Numbered from the stretch's first letter, positions 9,187-17,653 are shown. The stretch: DNA of 64,000 nucleotides from Phenylobacterium sp. NIBR 498073 (GCF_027286305.1 NZ_CP114599.1:3100001-3164000); one strand, 5' to 3'. A program made the numbers and translations. Notes: a model not told the origin generated them from the letters alone.

Positions 9187-10056
9187 ATGAAGAGCCTGCT
9201 GCTGACGATCGCGCTGCTGGCGCCGGCCTCGACCGGCGCGGCGCAGACACCGCCGCCACAAGCCGTGGTCGCCGATCCCACGCCCGACAAGGATTTCCCG
9301 GCGTATCTGCAGCAGACCCGGTATCGTACCGCCGGGGTCGACGTGCCTGCCCGCTGGTTCACCGCGGCCGGCAAGGGGCCGCATCCAAGCGTCCTGCTGC
9401 TGCACGGATTTCCGGGGACGGAGCTGAACCTAGACCTGGCGCGGTCGATCCAGCGCGCAGGCTGGAACGTCATGGCGATCCACTATCGCGGGGCCTGGGG
9501 CGCGCCCGGCCAGTTCAGTTTCGGCAATACAATCGAGGACGCCCGCGCCGCGCTGACCTGGCTGCGCCACCCGTCCAACGCCGACAAGGTCGACGCAAGC
9601 CGCCTGATCGTGCTGGGCCATAGCATGGGCGGCTTCGACACCGTGATGCTGGGCGACGAGCCGGTGGCGGGCTTTATCGTCATCTCGGCCGCCGATCTCG
9701 GCGGCATGGCTGCGACCCTGGACACGCCGACCGGCATGGCCGAGGCGATCATGGCGCTGACCGACGACGCGCGTTTCACCAACGCCGCCCCGACAGCCCT
9801 GGCTGACGAAGTGCTCGCCAACGCCCAGGCCTGGGACTGGCGGACCAACGCCGCCGAGATGGCTGGGCGGCCAGCGCTGATCATTAGCTCGGACGACGGG
9901 AACGAGCCGGCCGACCAGGCCGTCGCCGACGCCATCGAGGCGGCCGGCGGCCCCAAGCCTGCGCGCGTCCGCTTTCCGACGGACCACAGCTACAACGACC
10001 ATCGCATCGCCTTGCAGGCGGCGGTGGTCGGCTGGCTGCAAGCGACCTTTCGATAA
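9187..10056 (+). CDS. Secreted alpha/beta hydrolase
   Basis: A 289-residue hydrolase with an N-terminal signal peptide (MKSLLLTIALLAPAS, cleavage near GAAQ, residues 18-20), so it is probably periplasmic. The alpha/beta fold is shown by the oxyanion-hole motif HGFPG (73-77), the nucleophile elbow GHSMGG with Ser146, and the late DHSYNDHR segment carrying the likely catalytic histidine. Substrate unknown: esterase, lipase-like or peptidase all fit. It stands alone, with its start just after AGGGGGAGC (9172-9180). Confidence 0.85.
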   Translation: MKSLLLTIALLAPASTGAAQTPPPQAVVADPTPDKDFPAYLQQTRYRTAGVDVPARWFTAAGKGPHPSVLLLHGFPGTELNLDLARSIQRAGWNVMAIHYRGAWGAPGQFSFGNTIEDARAALTWLRHPSNADKVDASRLIVLGHSMGGFDTVMLGDEPVAGFIVISAADLGGMAATLDTPTGMAEAIMALTDDARFTNAAPTALADEVLANAQAWDWRTNAAEMAGRPALIISSDDGNEPADQAVADAIEAAGGPKPARVRFPTDHSYNDHRIALQAAVVGWLQATFR

Positions 10057-10078
10057 AACGGATCGCCGCCCCTTGACC

Positions 10079-10104
10079 AATCCATAACCGTATAGATATG
10101 GATT
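10079..10104. promoter_or_regulatory. Putative ArsR-type operator/promoter
   Basis: A perfect inverted repeat AATCCATA / TATGGATT with a 10-base spacer, about 30 bases upstream of the ArsR-family start. It overlaps a plausible promoter (TTGACC at 10073-10078 and TATGGA at 10097-10102, 18-base spacing). The region is markedly A/T-rich against its surroundings. ArsR proteins commonly autoregulate through such sites; binding here is inferred. Confidence 0.6.
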
Positions 10105-10133
10105 AATTCATAGCCAATGAGTTATTGATTGGA

Positions 10134-10457
10134 ATGCCACAAGCCCAGGACCTGATCTTTCGCACCCTCGCCGATCCGACCCGCCGGGCGATCTTCGAAC
10201 GGCTGTGTCGTGACGGCGAACAGACGGTCGGCGCCCTGACAGCGCAGGCCGGCGTTTCGCAGCCGGCGGTCTCCAAGCACCTGGCGGCGCTGAAGCTGGC
10301 CGGGCTGGTGCGTGACCGGCCCGAGGGCCGCCAGACCCACTACCGCGCCCAGATCGGGGCTCTGGCCCCACTGGTTGATTGGACCCGAGAGATGAACCGC
10401 TTCTGGGAAAGCCGGTTTGATGAACTCGAAGATCTGCTCAGGAGGATGGACCAGTGA
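10134..10457 (+). CDS. ArsR/SmtB-family transcriptional repressor
   Basis: A 107-residue winged-helix protein: ADPTRRAIFERL (helix 1-2), the recognition segment QPAVSKHLAALKLAGLV and the wing DRPEGRQTHYRA. No metal-binding Cys/His cluster is seen, so this is the metal-independent group that typically pairs with an AHSA1/SRPBCC gene, as here. The ATG at 10134 is preferred over an in-frame TTG at 10125. The stop overlaps the next gene by 4 bases (GTGA). Confidence 0.92.
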   Translation: MPQAQDLIFRTLADPTRRAIFERLCRDGEQTVGALTAQAGVSQPAVSKHLAALKLAGLVRDRPEGRQTHYRAQIGALAPLVDWTREMNRFWESRFDELEDLLRRMDQ

Positions 10458-10864
10458 GCGCCACCGCGACCCAAACCCGTACCGTCGTCGTCGAACGGGA
10501 GATCCCCTTCGCCCCCGAGAAGATTTGGCGGGCCCTGACCCAGCCGCACCTGATCGCCGAGTGGCTGATGAAGAACGATTTCCAGCCGGTGGTGGGCCAC
10601 GGCTTCAGCCTAAGCGCCGAATGGGGCGCGGTGAATTGCGAGGTCCTGGCGGTCGAGCCGCCAACGTCGCTGACCTACACCTGGGCCGGCATGGGGCTCG
10701 AGAGCGTCGTCACCTGGACGCTGACGCCGACCTCGACCGGCACGCGACTGCGCATGGAGCAGGCCGGCTTCGGACCGGAAAATGAAATGGCGTTCCGCGG
10801 CGCGAGCGCCGGTTGGCCGCGCTACTTCGGAGCGCTGGAAGACGTTCTGGCCCGGCTCGACTGA
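10454..10864 (+). CDS. SRPBCC / AHSA1-like domain protein
   Basis: A 136-residue START-like (SRPBCC) protein of the AHSA1 family. Typical marks are VEREIPFAPEKIWRALTQP at the N-terminus, AEWLM, and the final WPRYFGALEDVLARLD helix. Such proteins bind hydrophobic ligands in a beta-cup. It starts with GTG overlapping the arsR-like stop, a very common ArsR-AHSA1 pair whose ligand is usually unknown. Confidence 0.9.
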   Translation: MSATATQTRTVVVEREIPFAPEKIWRALTQPHLIAEWLMKNDFQPVVGHGFSLSAEWGAVNCEVLAVEPPTSLTYTWAGMGLESVVTWTLTPTSTGTRLRMEQAGFGPENEMAFRGASAGWPRYFGALEDVLARLD

Positions 10865-10879
10865 CCAAAGGAGGCGCGA

Positions 10880-11089
10880 ATGGACTGGAACAAGTGGATC
10901 CGCACCGTTCACCGCTGGGTGTCCGTCGCCTTCACGGCGGCGGTCATCCTCAACGTCGTCGCCATGGTTCAGGGGTCGTCTGCAACCTGGATCGGCTTCC
11001 TGGCGCTGGCTCCGCTGGCGCTGCTGCTGCCGACTGGGCTCTACCTCTTCCTGCTGCCCTATGTCGCTAAACGGCGCGGACGAGCCTGA
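10880..11089 (+). CDS. Small two-helix membrane protein
   Basis: A 69-residue protein with two predicted transmembrane helices (about 14-30 and 35-60) and a basic C-terminus KRRGRA. It begins after an AAAGGAG ribosome site, 15 bases downstream of the AHSA1-like gene, so it belongs to the same operon. It has no recognised family motif. Function unknown. Confidence 0.75.
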   Translation: MDWNKWIRTVHRWVSVAFTAAVILNVVAMVQGSSATWIGFLALAPLALLLPTGLYLFLLPYVAKRRGRA

Positions 11090-11098
11090 GCTGACGCC

Positions 11099-11509
11099 AT
11101 GACCTCGCCTAAGCTGTTGGCTGGCGGAAACCCGCAGATCGCCAAGGGCGACGGCGATGGGCCGGTCCAGGCCTATATCGCCGCCATGCCCGGATGGAAG
11201 AGCCAGCTCGGCCGGAAGCTGGACGCGTTGGTGATGGCGACCGTGCCGACCGCGCGGAAGGGCGTGCGGTGGAACTCGCCGTTCTATGGATCGGAGGCCG
11301 GCGGCTGGTTCGTCTCGTTCCATGTGCTGACCAAGTACGTGAAGGTCACGTTCTTCGACGGCCTCTCGCTGGTTCCGATCCCGCCGGGCGGCACGCCCAA
11401 GAGCGGCCAGGGGCGTTGGATCGACATCTATGAAGGCGATGAACTGGACGAGGCGCAGATGACGGACTGGATCCGGCAGGCGGCGGCCCTGTCCGGCTGG
11501 GCGCCCTAG
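11099..11509 (+). CDS. DUF1801 (YdhG-like) protein
   Basis: A 136-residue DUF1801-type protein: VQAYIAAMPGW near the start, VRWNSPFYG and FFDGLSLVPIPPGG in the core. The family has a small alpha/beta fold and is often found beside ArsR/AHSA1 genes; biochemical role unknown. It is the last gene of the ArsR operon (9-base gap). Its TAG stop forms part of the CTAG sequence bordering the adjacent insertion element, so the insertion left the coding region intact. Confidence 0.85.
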   Translation: MTSPKLLAGGNPQIAKGDGDGPVQAYIAAMPGWKSQLGRKLDALVMATVPTARKGVRWNSPFYGSEAGGWFVSFHVLTKYVKVTFFDGLSLVPIPPGGTPKSGQGRWIDIYEGDELDEAQMTDWIRQAAALSGWAP

Positions 11510-11580
11510 GGTCTGTACTCAATAGGGTCTAGCGCGGCGTTGGCGTTGCTGATTCAAGGATTCCGGAAGGAGCCTTGGAT

Positions 11581-12338
11581 ATGGCGAAGCAGGTTCAGTG
11601 GCTTAGCGACGAAGAATGGGCTCGGATCGAGCCGTTGCTTCCGCGAGGTCGTAAGGGCGCCCATCGGGTGGATGATCGCCGGGTGATCTCGGGCATTGTC
11701 CATATGCTGAAGAGCGGAGCTCGCTGGCGCGATTGCCCACCGGAGTTCGGGCCCTACACGACCGTCTACAACCGTTTCAACCGCTGGAGCCGCCAGGGGC
11801 TCTGGCTGCAGATGTTTGAGGCGCTGACGGGCCACACCGGCATCTATGGCGCGGCGATCGACGCTACCCACGTCAGGGCGCACCGGTCGGCGGCGGGCGC
11901 AAAAGGGGGGCCTTCCTCCAAGCCATAGGCCGCTCGCGTGGGGGCCGCACCACCAAGATCCATGGCCTGGTCGACGAGCGCGGCCGGCCCAGGGTGCTGC
12001 TGCTCAGCGCCGGAAACATCAACGACATCAGCATGGCTCACGCCCTGATCCAGGCCACAGGCCCCTTCCAGAAGCTCCTGGCTGACAAAGGCTACGACGC
12101 CGACCATCTGCGCAGGCGGCTCGCCGAGCGCGGGGCCGAGGCGGTGATCCCTTCCACCACCTCTCGCCGAACTCCAATCCCCTACGACGCCAACGCCTAT
12201 AAGGACCGAAACCGCGTCGAGCGCATGTGGTGCAGGCTAAAAGACTTCCGACGCATCGCTACCCGCTACGACAAGCTCGCAAGGAACTACCTCTCGGCCG
12301 TCCTGCTCGCCGCAACCTACGCATACTGGCTCAATTGA
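11581..12338 (+). CDS. IS5/IS427-type transposase, made by -1 frameshift
   Basis: A DDE transposase of about 252 residues split between two frames. The first frame (to TAG at 11928) holds the DUF4096-like N-terminal domain (WLSDEEWARIEPLLP, GARWRDCPPEFGP) and the first Asp in AAIDATHVRAHRS. A -1 shift at A4G6 (11901-11910) joins it to the second frame (GRSRGGRTTKIHGLVDE, KGYDADHLRRRL, RNRVERMWCRLKDFRR) carrying the remaining Asp and Glu. The ATG lies 8 bases after AAGGAG (11567-11572); an in-frame TTG at 11575 is less likely. This two-frame layout is usual for the IS427 group, so it is not treated as a pseudogene. Confidence 0.88.
11901..11910 (+). other. Programmed -1 frameshift site
   Basis: The run AAAAGGGGGG lies in the overlap of the two transposase frames. 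Slipping back one base here changes the reading from ...KGGPSSKP-stop to ...KGGAFLQAIGRSRGGR, which restores the conserved IS427-type transposase. The site and outcome are inferred from sequence and family precedent. Confidence 0.75.
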
Positions 12339-12352
12339 GTCCGGACCCTAGG

Positions 12353-12712
12353 TCAGGAACCGGGGATGCTCGGCGCGCGCCATCCGCCCGGCGACGGGGC
12401 CGGCGCCTTGCGCGGCTCCCATGGATCGGTGACCCGGCCCCAGGCCTCGCGCCGCAGGATCGGCGAATTGCGGATCATGCTGTCGGGCGGCGTGATCCCG
12501 CGGCCGTGGCCATCGGTCGTGCCCCACTTGCGCGGGTCGGTAGAGGTCGTCCGCGCGCCGCCTTCGCCGTCCGGACGCCGCTCGGTGACGTGCCCGTCCG
12601 GCTCCTTACAGCGCCAGCCCCCATCGAGGGTCCGCGAGCACTCCGAGGAGCCGGCGGCGGCCGATCCGGCCAGGACCAGCGTGGTGAGAGCTCCGATCAG
12701 ATATGAACGCAT
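12353..12712 (-). CDS. Hypothetical secreted protein
   Basis: A 119-residue protein with a clear signal peptide (MRSYLIGALTTLVLAGSAAAG). The mature part has two cysteines in SSECSRTLDGGWRCKEPDG, which could form a disulfide, then a Gly/Pro/Arg-rich tail ending PSIPGS. No family recognised. It converges on the IS, whose right CTAG repeat ends one base before this gene's TGA. Reading frame and signal peptide support a real gene. Confidence 0.65.
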   Translation of the reverse strand: MRSYLIGALTTLVLAGSAAAGSSECSRTLDGGWRCKEPDGHVTERRPDGEGGARTTSTDPRKWGTTDGHGRGITPPDSMIRNSPILRREAWGRVTDPWEPRKAPAPSPGGWRAPSIPGS

Positions 12713-12864
12713 GACGCACTCCCAACTGCGCCGAGCTTAGCCCCCTCGCTTGAGCGGGGTCACCCCGAAATCGCGCATCAGCGAACACGCTCGACGAACG
12801 ACGTTTGACAAAGGCGGCGACCAGGCGGACCGTTCCGGCGGGGCGGAGCCGTCAGGAGGCTGGC

Positions 12865-13887
12865 ATGGACGATGCGCGCGCGGTGACCCCCGAAGGGATC
12901 ATGCAACTTGGCTGGGGCTTCTGGGGCTCCAAGGCGCTGCTGAGCGCCGTCGAATTGGGCGTGTTCACGCAGCTGGGCGGCGGTCCCAAATCGCTGGAGG
13001 AATTGACCAGGAGCCTGAAGCTGCACCCGCGCTCTGCGCGAGATTTCTTCGACACGCTGGTGGCGCTCGGCGTGTTGAACCGGGATGCGGCCGGCGCCTA
13101 CGCCAATACGGCGGAGACCGCGCTGTACCTGGATCGGGCCAAGCCCAGCTATGTCGGCGGCATCCTGGAAATGGCCAACAAGCGGCTCTACCGGTTCTGG
13201 GACGGGCTGACCGAGGCGCTGCAGACCGGCCTGCCGCAGAACGAGGCCAAGAACGGCGGCGAAGACCTGTTCTCGGTCATCTATTCCGACCCGGAGATCC
13301 TGGAGAGCTTCCTGCGCGGGATGACCGGGGTCAGCCTGCCGGCGGCGCACGCGATGGCGGCGCTGTTTCCGTGGAACGAGGTCAAGTCGTTCGTCGATGT
13401 CGGCTGCGCCCAAGGCGGTGCGACGGTGGCGATCGCCCAGGCGCATCCGCACCTGACGGGCACCGGTTTCGACCTTCCGGTCGTGCAGCCCGTGTTCGAC
13501 GCATATGTGAAGGAAAACGGCCTGCAGGACCGCGTGAGCTTCGCCGCCGGGGACTTCTTCGCCGATCCCATGCCTACGGCCGACGTGATCATCATGGGCC
13601 ACATCCTGCACGACTGGGACCTGGCCCAGAAGCGCGGGTTGCTGGCCAAGGCCTACGCCGCCTTGCCGGCCGGGGGGCGGCTGATCGTCTACGACGCGAT
13701 CATCGACGACGCGCGACGGCAGAACGCCTTCGGCCTGCTGATGAGCTTGAACATGCTGATCGAGACCCATGGCGGCTTCGACTACACCGGCGCCGACTGC
13801 ATCGGCTGGATGAGAGAGGCCGGATTCCGCGACGCCAAGGTGCAGCCGCTGGTCGGCCCGGACTCGATGGTGATCGGAACGAAGTAG
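12865..13887 (+). CDS. SAM-dependent O-methyltransferase (acetylserotonin/hydroxyneurosporene type)
   Basis: A 340-residue class I methyltransferase of the plant-like COMT/ASMT group. An N-terminal dimerisation winged helix ([36 protein letters not shown]) is followed by the SAM-binding motif [15 protein letters not shown] and the catalytic HILHDWD. This family methylates hydroxyl groups on small aromatics, polyketides or carotenoids; the substrate is not evident. The ATG follows CAGGAGG (12853-12859); an earlier in-frame ATG at 12805 lacks such support. It appears to be monocistronic. Confidence 0.88.
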   Translation: MDDARAVTPEGIMQLGWGFWGSKALLSAVELGVFTQLGGGPKSLEELTRSLKLHPRSARDFFDTLVALGVLNRDAAGAYANTAETALYLDRAKPSYVGGILEMANKRLYRFWDGLTEALQTGLPQNEAKNGGEDLFSVIYSDPEILESFLRGMTGVSLPAAHAMAALFPWNEVKSFVDVGCAQGGATVAIAQAHPHLTGTGFDLPVVQPVFDAYVKENGLQDRVSFAAGDFFADPMPTADVIIMGHILHDWDLAQKRGLLAKAYAALPAGGRLIVYDAIIDDARRQNAFGLLMSLNMLIETHGGFDYTGADCIGWMREAGFRDAKVQPLVGPDSMVIGTK

Positions 13888-13894
13888 GCCGTGA

Positions 13895-13941
13895 GGGCAT
13901 TTTCCGCCGAAGTGGATACCGCTTCGGCGAAGAAAATGCCC
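13895..13941. repeat. Long palindrome, stem with GGGCATTTTC arms
   Basis: Inverted repeat with outer arms GGGCATTTTC / GAAAATGCCC and inner arms GCCGAAG / CTTCGGC, starting 8 bases after the methyltransferase stop. It resembles a dispersed intergenic palindrome seen in many alphaproteobacteria (recalled). It could end transcription or protect the 3' end of the mRNA; there is no poly-T run, so a simple intrinsic terminator is uncertain. Confidence 0.75.
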
Positions 13942-13958
13942 TAAATTCAAAAATTCAT

Positions 13959-13994
13959 GAGCAATTTCTGATCCACTCAGATCGGAAATTGCTC
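13959..13994. repeat. Second palindrome, GAGCAATTTC arms
   Basis: Perfect 10-base arms GAGCAATTTC / GAAATTGCTC with inner GATC/GATC. Its last base is the final base of the GFA-protein stop codon on the opposite strand. Together with the palindrome at 13895-13941 it fills the gap between two convergent genes. Probably another dispersed repeat acting as a bidirectional 3'-end structure. Confidence 0.75.
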
Positions 13995-14449
13995 TAGCCC
14001 GCGCGGCCGGCGGCAAACGCCGCCATCATCGGCGCGTAGGCCTCGGGCGGCGGGAAACCCTCGAAGCTCTCAACCGCCGGGGTGACCGCCCAGGGCAGTT
14101 TCTCGGCGGTCATGGTCTCCATGAACGGCTCAAGGCCGCTGGGGTCATCCAGCAAGGTCGTGCGGACGTTGACGACATGCGGCGCGTCGTCGGGCCGCGT
14201 GAACATCCAGCTCTTGCAGTGTGGACAGAAGAAGTGCCGCGTCGCGCCGTGCAAGCCGCCAAGAACCGGCTCGCCCTGCGTCACCTCGAACCCGGCGCTG
14301 CGTGTCAGGACGCTCAGCGAGAAGGCGCTGGCGGTCATCTTCTGACAGCCGGTGCAGTGACAGGCCATGGTGATCAGCGGCGGGGCGGATATCTTGAACC
14401 GCACCTGGCCGCAGCGGCAGCCGCCTTCGCGCATGAACTCGCCCACCAT
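13994..14449 (-). CDS. GFA (glutathione-dependent formaldehyde-activating/CENP-V) family protein
   Basis: A 151-residue zinc protein of the GFA/CENP-V fold. Zinc ligands are visible as GGCRCGQVRF, CHCTGCQKMTA and FFCPHCKSWMF (two-site Cys pattern). Family members include Gfa, which helps formaldehyde and glutathione combine, but most copies have no known activity. The open frame runs far upstream (to 15289), but that part is antisense to the nitrobindin-like gene; 14449 is chosen, with 14434 an alternative. Convergent with the methyltransferase. Confidence 0.88.
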   Translation of the reverse strand: MVGEFMREGGCRCGQVRFKISAPPLITMACHCTGCQKMTASAFSLSVLTRSAGFEVTQGEPVLGGLHGATRHFFCPHCKSWMFTRPDDAPHVVNVRTTLLDDPSGLEPFMETMTAEKLPWAVTPAVESFEGFPPPEAYAPMMAAFAAGRAG

Positions 14450-14581
14450 CGCCGTCCGCCCCAGCCTATCGATCCCCGTCTTATGCCAGCTCTCAGGGAT
14501 CGCTCCAATGCAGCTGCGCTTGACCGACGCAGACAGGGCTTGGCATTGGCGGGCCAGCAACTCAGACGCTAGGAGGCGCCC

Positions 14582-15226
14582 GTGAACCCGTTCCCCGACG
14601 ACATCTTCACCGAGCCGGAGGACGTGGACCCGGACGGCCTGGCGAACCTGGGCCCTCTGCGGCGACTGGCTGGAACCTGGGAGGGCCGCAAGGGGCTCGA
14701 CGTGAATCCCAAGGCCGATGGTCCCGAGCAGCGCGAATACGTCGAGCGGATCGTCATGCGGCCGATCGATCCGCAGGCCAACGGACCGCAGCTGTTCTAC
14801 GGTCTGCGCTATCACGTCCGCATCATCGCCGCGGGCGAAGAGACGACGTTCCACGACCAAGTCGGCTACTGGCTTTACGAGCCCGCGACCGGCCTGATCC
14901 TGCAGTCGCTGGCGATCCCGCGCGGCCAGACCGCGCTGGCGGGCGGCGCGGCCACCAAGACCGGCATCGTCGTCAAGGCGACCCGCGGCGACACCCAACA
15001 CGGCATCAGCTCGACGGCGTTCCTGGAGCATGCGTTCCGGACGGACAGCTATCAGCTGGAGATCACCTTCCACGACGATGGGAGCTGGAGCTACGTCTCC
15101 GACACCATGCTGGCGGTGCGCGGCCAGGAGGGTCTGTTCCAGCATCGCGACCGCAACACGCTGACCAGGGTCGCCGAGCCAATGGAAAATCCGCTGATGC
15201 GGCGCGAGAGCGGCCTGGATCTCTGA
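14582..15226 (+). CDS. Nitrobindin-like heme-binding beta-barrel protein
   Basis: A 214-residue protein of the FABP-like/nitrobindin family. Visible marks are LGPLRRLAGTWEG (barrel opening strand), FYGLRYH, FHDQVGYWLYEP and a late TLTRV strand. Family members bind heme or small hydrophobic ligands in a 10-stranded barrel. GTG start directly after AGGAGG (14571-14576). A histidine that could ligate heme is not securely assigned by eye, so heme binding is inference. Confidence 0.75.
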   Translation: MNPFPDDIFTEPEDVDPDGLANLGPLRRLAGTWEGRKGLDVNPKADGPEQREYVERIVMRPIDPQANGPQLFYGLRYHVRIIAAGEETTFHDQVGYWLYEPATGLILQSLAIPRGQTALAGGAATKTGIVVKATRGDTQHGISSTAFLEHAFRTDSYQLEITFHDDGSWSYVSDTMLAVRGQEGLFQHRDRNTLTRVAEPMENPLMRRESGLDL

Positions 15227-15322
15227 TCCGTCGATTGGGCGAGCCAACGGCGGCTTTGGGCGAAGCCGACGGGCCGGCGGCAGGCGCATGGGGCAGGTGT
15301 CGGGCGTTCGAAGGAGCCCGAC

Positions 15323-16180
15323 ATGCGCCGCCTGCTGACCGCTCTCGCCGTACTGTGCCTGACCGGCTTGTGGCTAACCGGCGCGGCCGCCCACGCCCAG
15401 ACGCCGGCCAGCGACAAGTACGCGCCGCCGCACCTGCTCAAGTACTGGCGCAGCCATGGTCCCGGATCGACCTTGGGGACCAGCAGCTCGGAAACCGCGC
15501 CCGGCGTCTATCCGGCCACACCCGCGATGTTTGTGCACGGCGTCTATGGCGGCAAGCTGCCGGCGCCCCAGGCTGATCTGCTGCGCCGGCGGCTGGACGT
15601 CGTCTTCAAGGCGTTGATGAGCCAACCATCGCTGGCCGACATCCATGGGGCCAGCCTCAGCGTCGCGATCAACATCAGCCGCGCGCCCACCGAGGAGGAA
15701 GGCGTGCTGCCGGTCACCGCCAACCTGACCTTCAACGCCAAGCGCATCCTCAAGGACGATCCCAAGACCATCGAGAAGAACGGCCGATACGTGACGCCCT
15801 GGCTGGAGGGCGCCGTGCTGGAGGTCGCACTCAATCCCTACGACTTCATGGCCCGACGCAACGTCGTGGTAGCGGGGCCTCCGCACGGCCGCGTGCAGCC
15901 GCTGAGCGCGGGCACGACCATGGCGCTGCTCGTCACCGATCGGACGCCGCCAGCCGAGTTTGACCCGAGAGCCCTGGCCCGCGAACTGGCCCACGACTCG
16001 TCCTGGCTCGGGGGGGCCGGCCAACGGCCGCTTCTGGTCCGCGTCTCAGGCGCGCGCCACGAGAACCTGGCTGTATGGGATGCGAAGGCCCCGGCCACCG
16101 ATCCGCTCGCCCGCCTGATCGCGGCCGTCTACATGACCGATTGGGAGCAGGTGCAGCGCGACGTCGCGGCGGTGCGCTAG
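15323..16180 (+). CDS. Hypothetical exported protein
   Basis: A 285-residue protein with a signal peptide (hydrophobic MRRLLTALAVLCLTGLWLTG, cleavage near AAAHAQ), probably periplasmic. The ATG follows an AAGGAG site. The mature part is alpha/beta-like without motifs I recognise. Its stop overlaps the photolyase stop on the other strand by 4 bases. Intact length and signal peptide argue for a real gene. Confidence 0.7.
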   Translation: MRRLLTALAVLCLTGLWLTGAAAHAQTPASDKYAPPHLLKYWRSHGPGSTLGTSSSETAPGVYPATPAMFVHGVYGGKLPAPQADLLRRRLDVVFKALMSQPSLADIHGASLSVAINISRAPTEEEGVLPVTANLTFNAKRILKDDPKTIEKNGRYVTPWLEGAVLEVALNPYDFMARRNVVVAGPPHGRVQPLSAGTTMALLVTDRTPPAEFDPRALARELAHDSSWLGGAGQRPLLVRVSGARHENLAVWDAKAPATDPLARLIAAVYMTDWEQVQRDVAAVR

Positions 16181-17616
16181 GCGCGCGTCAGGGCATAGGC
16201 CGCAAGGGCTCGCTCGCGCGCGCTTGCGTGATCGACGATCGGCGCCGGATAGGTCACGCCGAGCCGCACGCCGGCGTCGGCCAATTCCAGCGGCCGGGCT
16301 GTCCAGGGTGCGTGCAGCAGCTTATCCGGCAGAGCCGCAAGTTCCGGAATCCAGCGACGGACATAGGCGCCGTTGGGATCAAACTTCTGTCCCTGGGTCA
16401 CCGGATTGAAGACCCGGAAGTACGGCGCGGCGTCGGCCCCGGACCCAGCCACCCACTGCCAACTGGCCGCGTTGTTGGCGAGGTCGGCGTCGACCAGGGT
16501 GTCCCAGAACCAGTCTTGCCCCTCACGCCAGTCGATCAGCAGATCCTTGATCAGGAACGAGGCGACGATCATCCGCACTCGGTTGTGCATCCAGCCAGTA
16601 GCCCAAAGCTGGCGCATGCCGGCGTCGACAATCGGGTAGCCGGTCAGGCCGCGGCGCCAGGCCTCCAGTCCCTTGGAATCCTGGATCCACGGAAAGGCCG
16701 CGAACTCCGGCCGCAACGGTTGTTCCGGCAGGGCCGGAGCGTGAAAGAGCAGGTGGTGAGAGAACTCGCGCCAGGCGATCTCGGATAGAAAGACCTCGAC
16801 CCCAGATGGCGTCAGATCGCCGGTCTCGGCAAACGCTGCGGCGGTCAGGGCGCGCCAAACCTGGCGCGGGCCGATCTCGCCGAAGTGCAGATGCGGCGAC
16901 AAGCGCGAAGTCCCTTCCCGTCCAGGCAGGTTGCGAGCCTCGCCATAGGCCAGGCTGATGCGGCCGGCGAAGGCGGCGAGCCGTTCCTGCGCGCCGGATT
17001 CGCCCGGCGTCCAAGTCTCGCGCAGGCCGCCCGCCCAGTCGGGGCGCGACGGCGTAAGGTCCCAGTCGCCGAGCGCCTCGCCGGCAGGCCAGACCTGCGG
17101 CGCCGCGATATGCCGAGGAGCCTCGCTCGGCGCCGGAAGGGCGAGGCCGGAGCGCAGCGCCCGCCAGAACGGCGTGAACACGCGATAGGGCTCGCCCTTG
17201 CCGTTCACCACCTCCCACGGCTCGCACAGCAGGCCGGCGTTGAAGCTGCGCGCAGTGATCCCGCGTCCCTTGAGGGCGACCTTGAGGCGCTCGTCGCGCG
17301 AGACGGCCCAGGGCTCATAGCGGCGGTTCCAAACCACCGTCCGGGCGCCGACTTCGCCCGCGACGCGATCAAGCTCGCGTTCGGCCGGGCCACGTCGCAG
17401 AATCAGGTGAGAGCCACGCTTCGCCAGATCGGCGGCCAGCGCCTGCAGCGAGTGGTGCAACCACCACCGCGAAGCCCCGCCGGACCGCCAACGACCGGCG
17501 TCCTCATCATCAAGGATGTACAGCGGCACGATCGGGCCGCCATGCGCAAGCGCCGCGGCAAGGGCGGGATTGTCGCTCAGGCGCAGGTCGCTGCGGAACC
17601 AAAGGAGGGTCGTCAC
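16177..17616 (-). CDS. phrB: Deoxyribodipyrimidine photolyase
   Basis: A 479-residue FAD enzyme repairing UV-induced cyclobutane pyrimidine dimers with blue light. It has the N-terminal antenna Rossmann domain (LLWFRSDLRLSDNPAL), a linker, and the C-terminal FAD domain with SRLSPHLHFGEI, WREFSHHLLFH and GMRQLWATGWMHNRVRMIVASF. The tail has the photolyase pattern WFWDTLVDADLANNAASWQWVAG. Length fits class I CPD photolyase. It lies 37 bases downstream of hutC but is unrelated in function; it may read from the hut transcript or its own promoter. Confidence 0.95.
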   Translation of the reverse strand: MTTLLWFRSDLRLSDNPALAAALAHGGPIVPLYILDDEDAGRWRSGGASRWWLHHSLQALAADLAKRGSHLILRRGPAERELDRVAGEVGARTVVWNRRYEPWAVSRDERLKVALKGRGITARSFNAGLLCEPWEVVNGKGEPYRVFTPFWRALRSGLALPAPSEAPRHIAAPQVWPAGEALGDWDLTPSRPDWAGGLRETWTPGESGAQERLAAFAGRISLAYGEARNLPGREGTSRLSPHLHFGEIGPRQVWRALTAAAFAETGDLTPSGVEVFLSEIAWREFSHHLLFHAPALPEQPLRPEFAAFPWIQDSKGLEAWRRGLTGYPIVDAGMRQLWATGWMHNRVRMIVASFLIKDLLIDWREGQDWFWDTLVDADLANNAASWQWVAGSGADAAPYFRVFNPVTQGQKFDPNGAYVRRWIPELAALPDKLLHAPWTARPLELADAGVRLGVTYPAPIVDHASARERALAAYALTRA

Positions 17617-17653
17617 GAGCTCGATTTCGCCCGCGCTGGCTCCCTTTGCAAGC

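Larger units (their letters stand above)
11510..12347 (+). mobile_element. IS5-family (IS427-type) insertion sequence, complete
   Basis: An 838-base element bounded by imperfect terminal inverted repeats, GGTCTGTACTCAAT on the left and GGTCCGGACTCAAT read inward on the right (12 of 14 match). It is flanked on both sides by CTAG (11506-11509 and 12348-12351), consistent with a target duplication. It encodes one transposase in two overlapping frames. Both ends and the coding region look intact, so it may be active. It sits in the gap between the convergent DUF1801 and 119-residue genes. Confidence 0.88.

Noticed and set aside
11510-12347. The transposase as a frameshifted pseudogene.
   Set aside because: IS427-type elements normally use a -1 shift at an A/G run, which is present and restores a full DDE protein.
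14450-15289. The GFA protein frame extends upstream to 15289.
   Set aside because: That extension is antisense to the nitrobindin-like gene, and the GFA domain begins near 14449.
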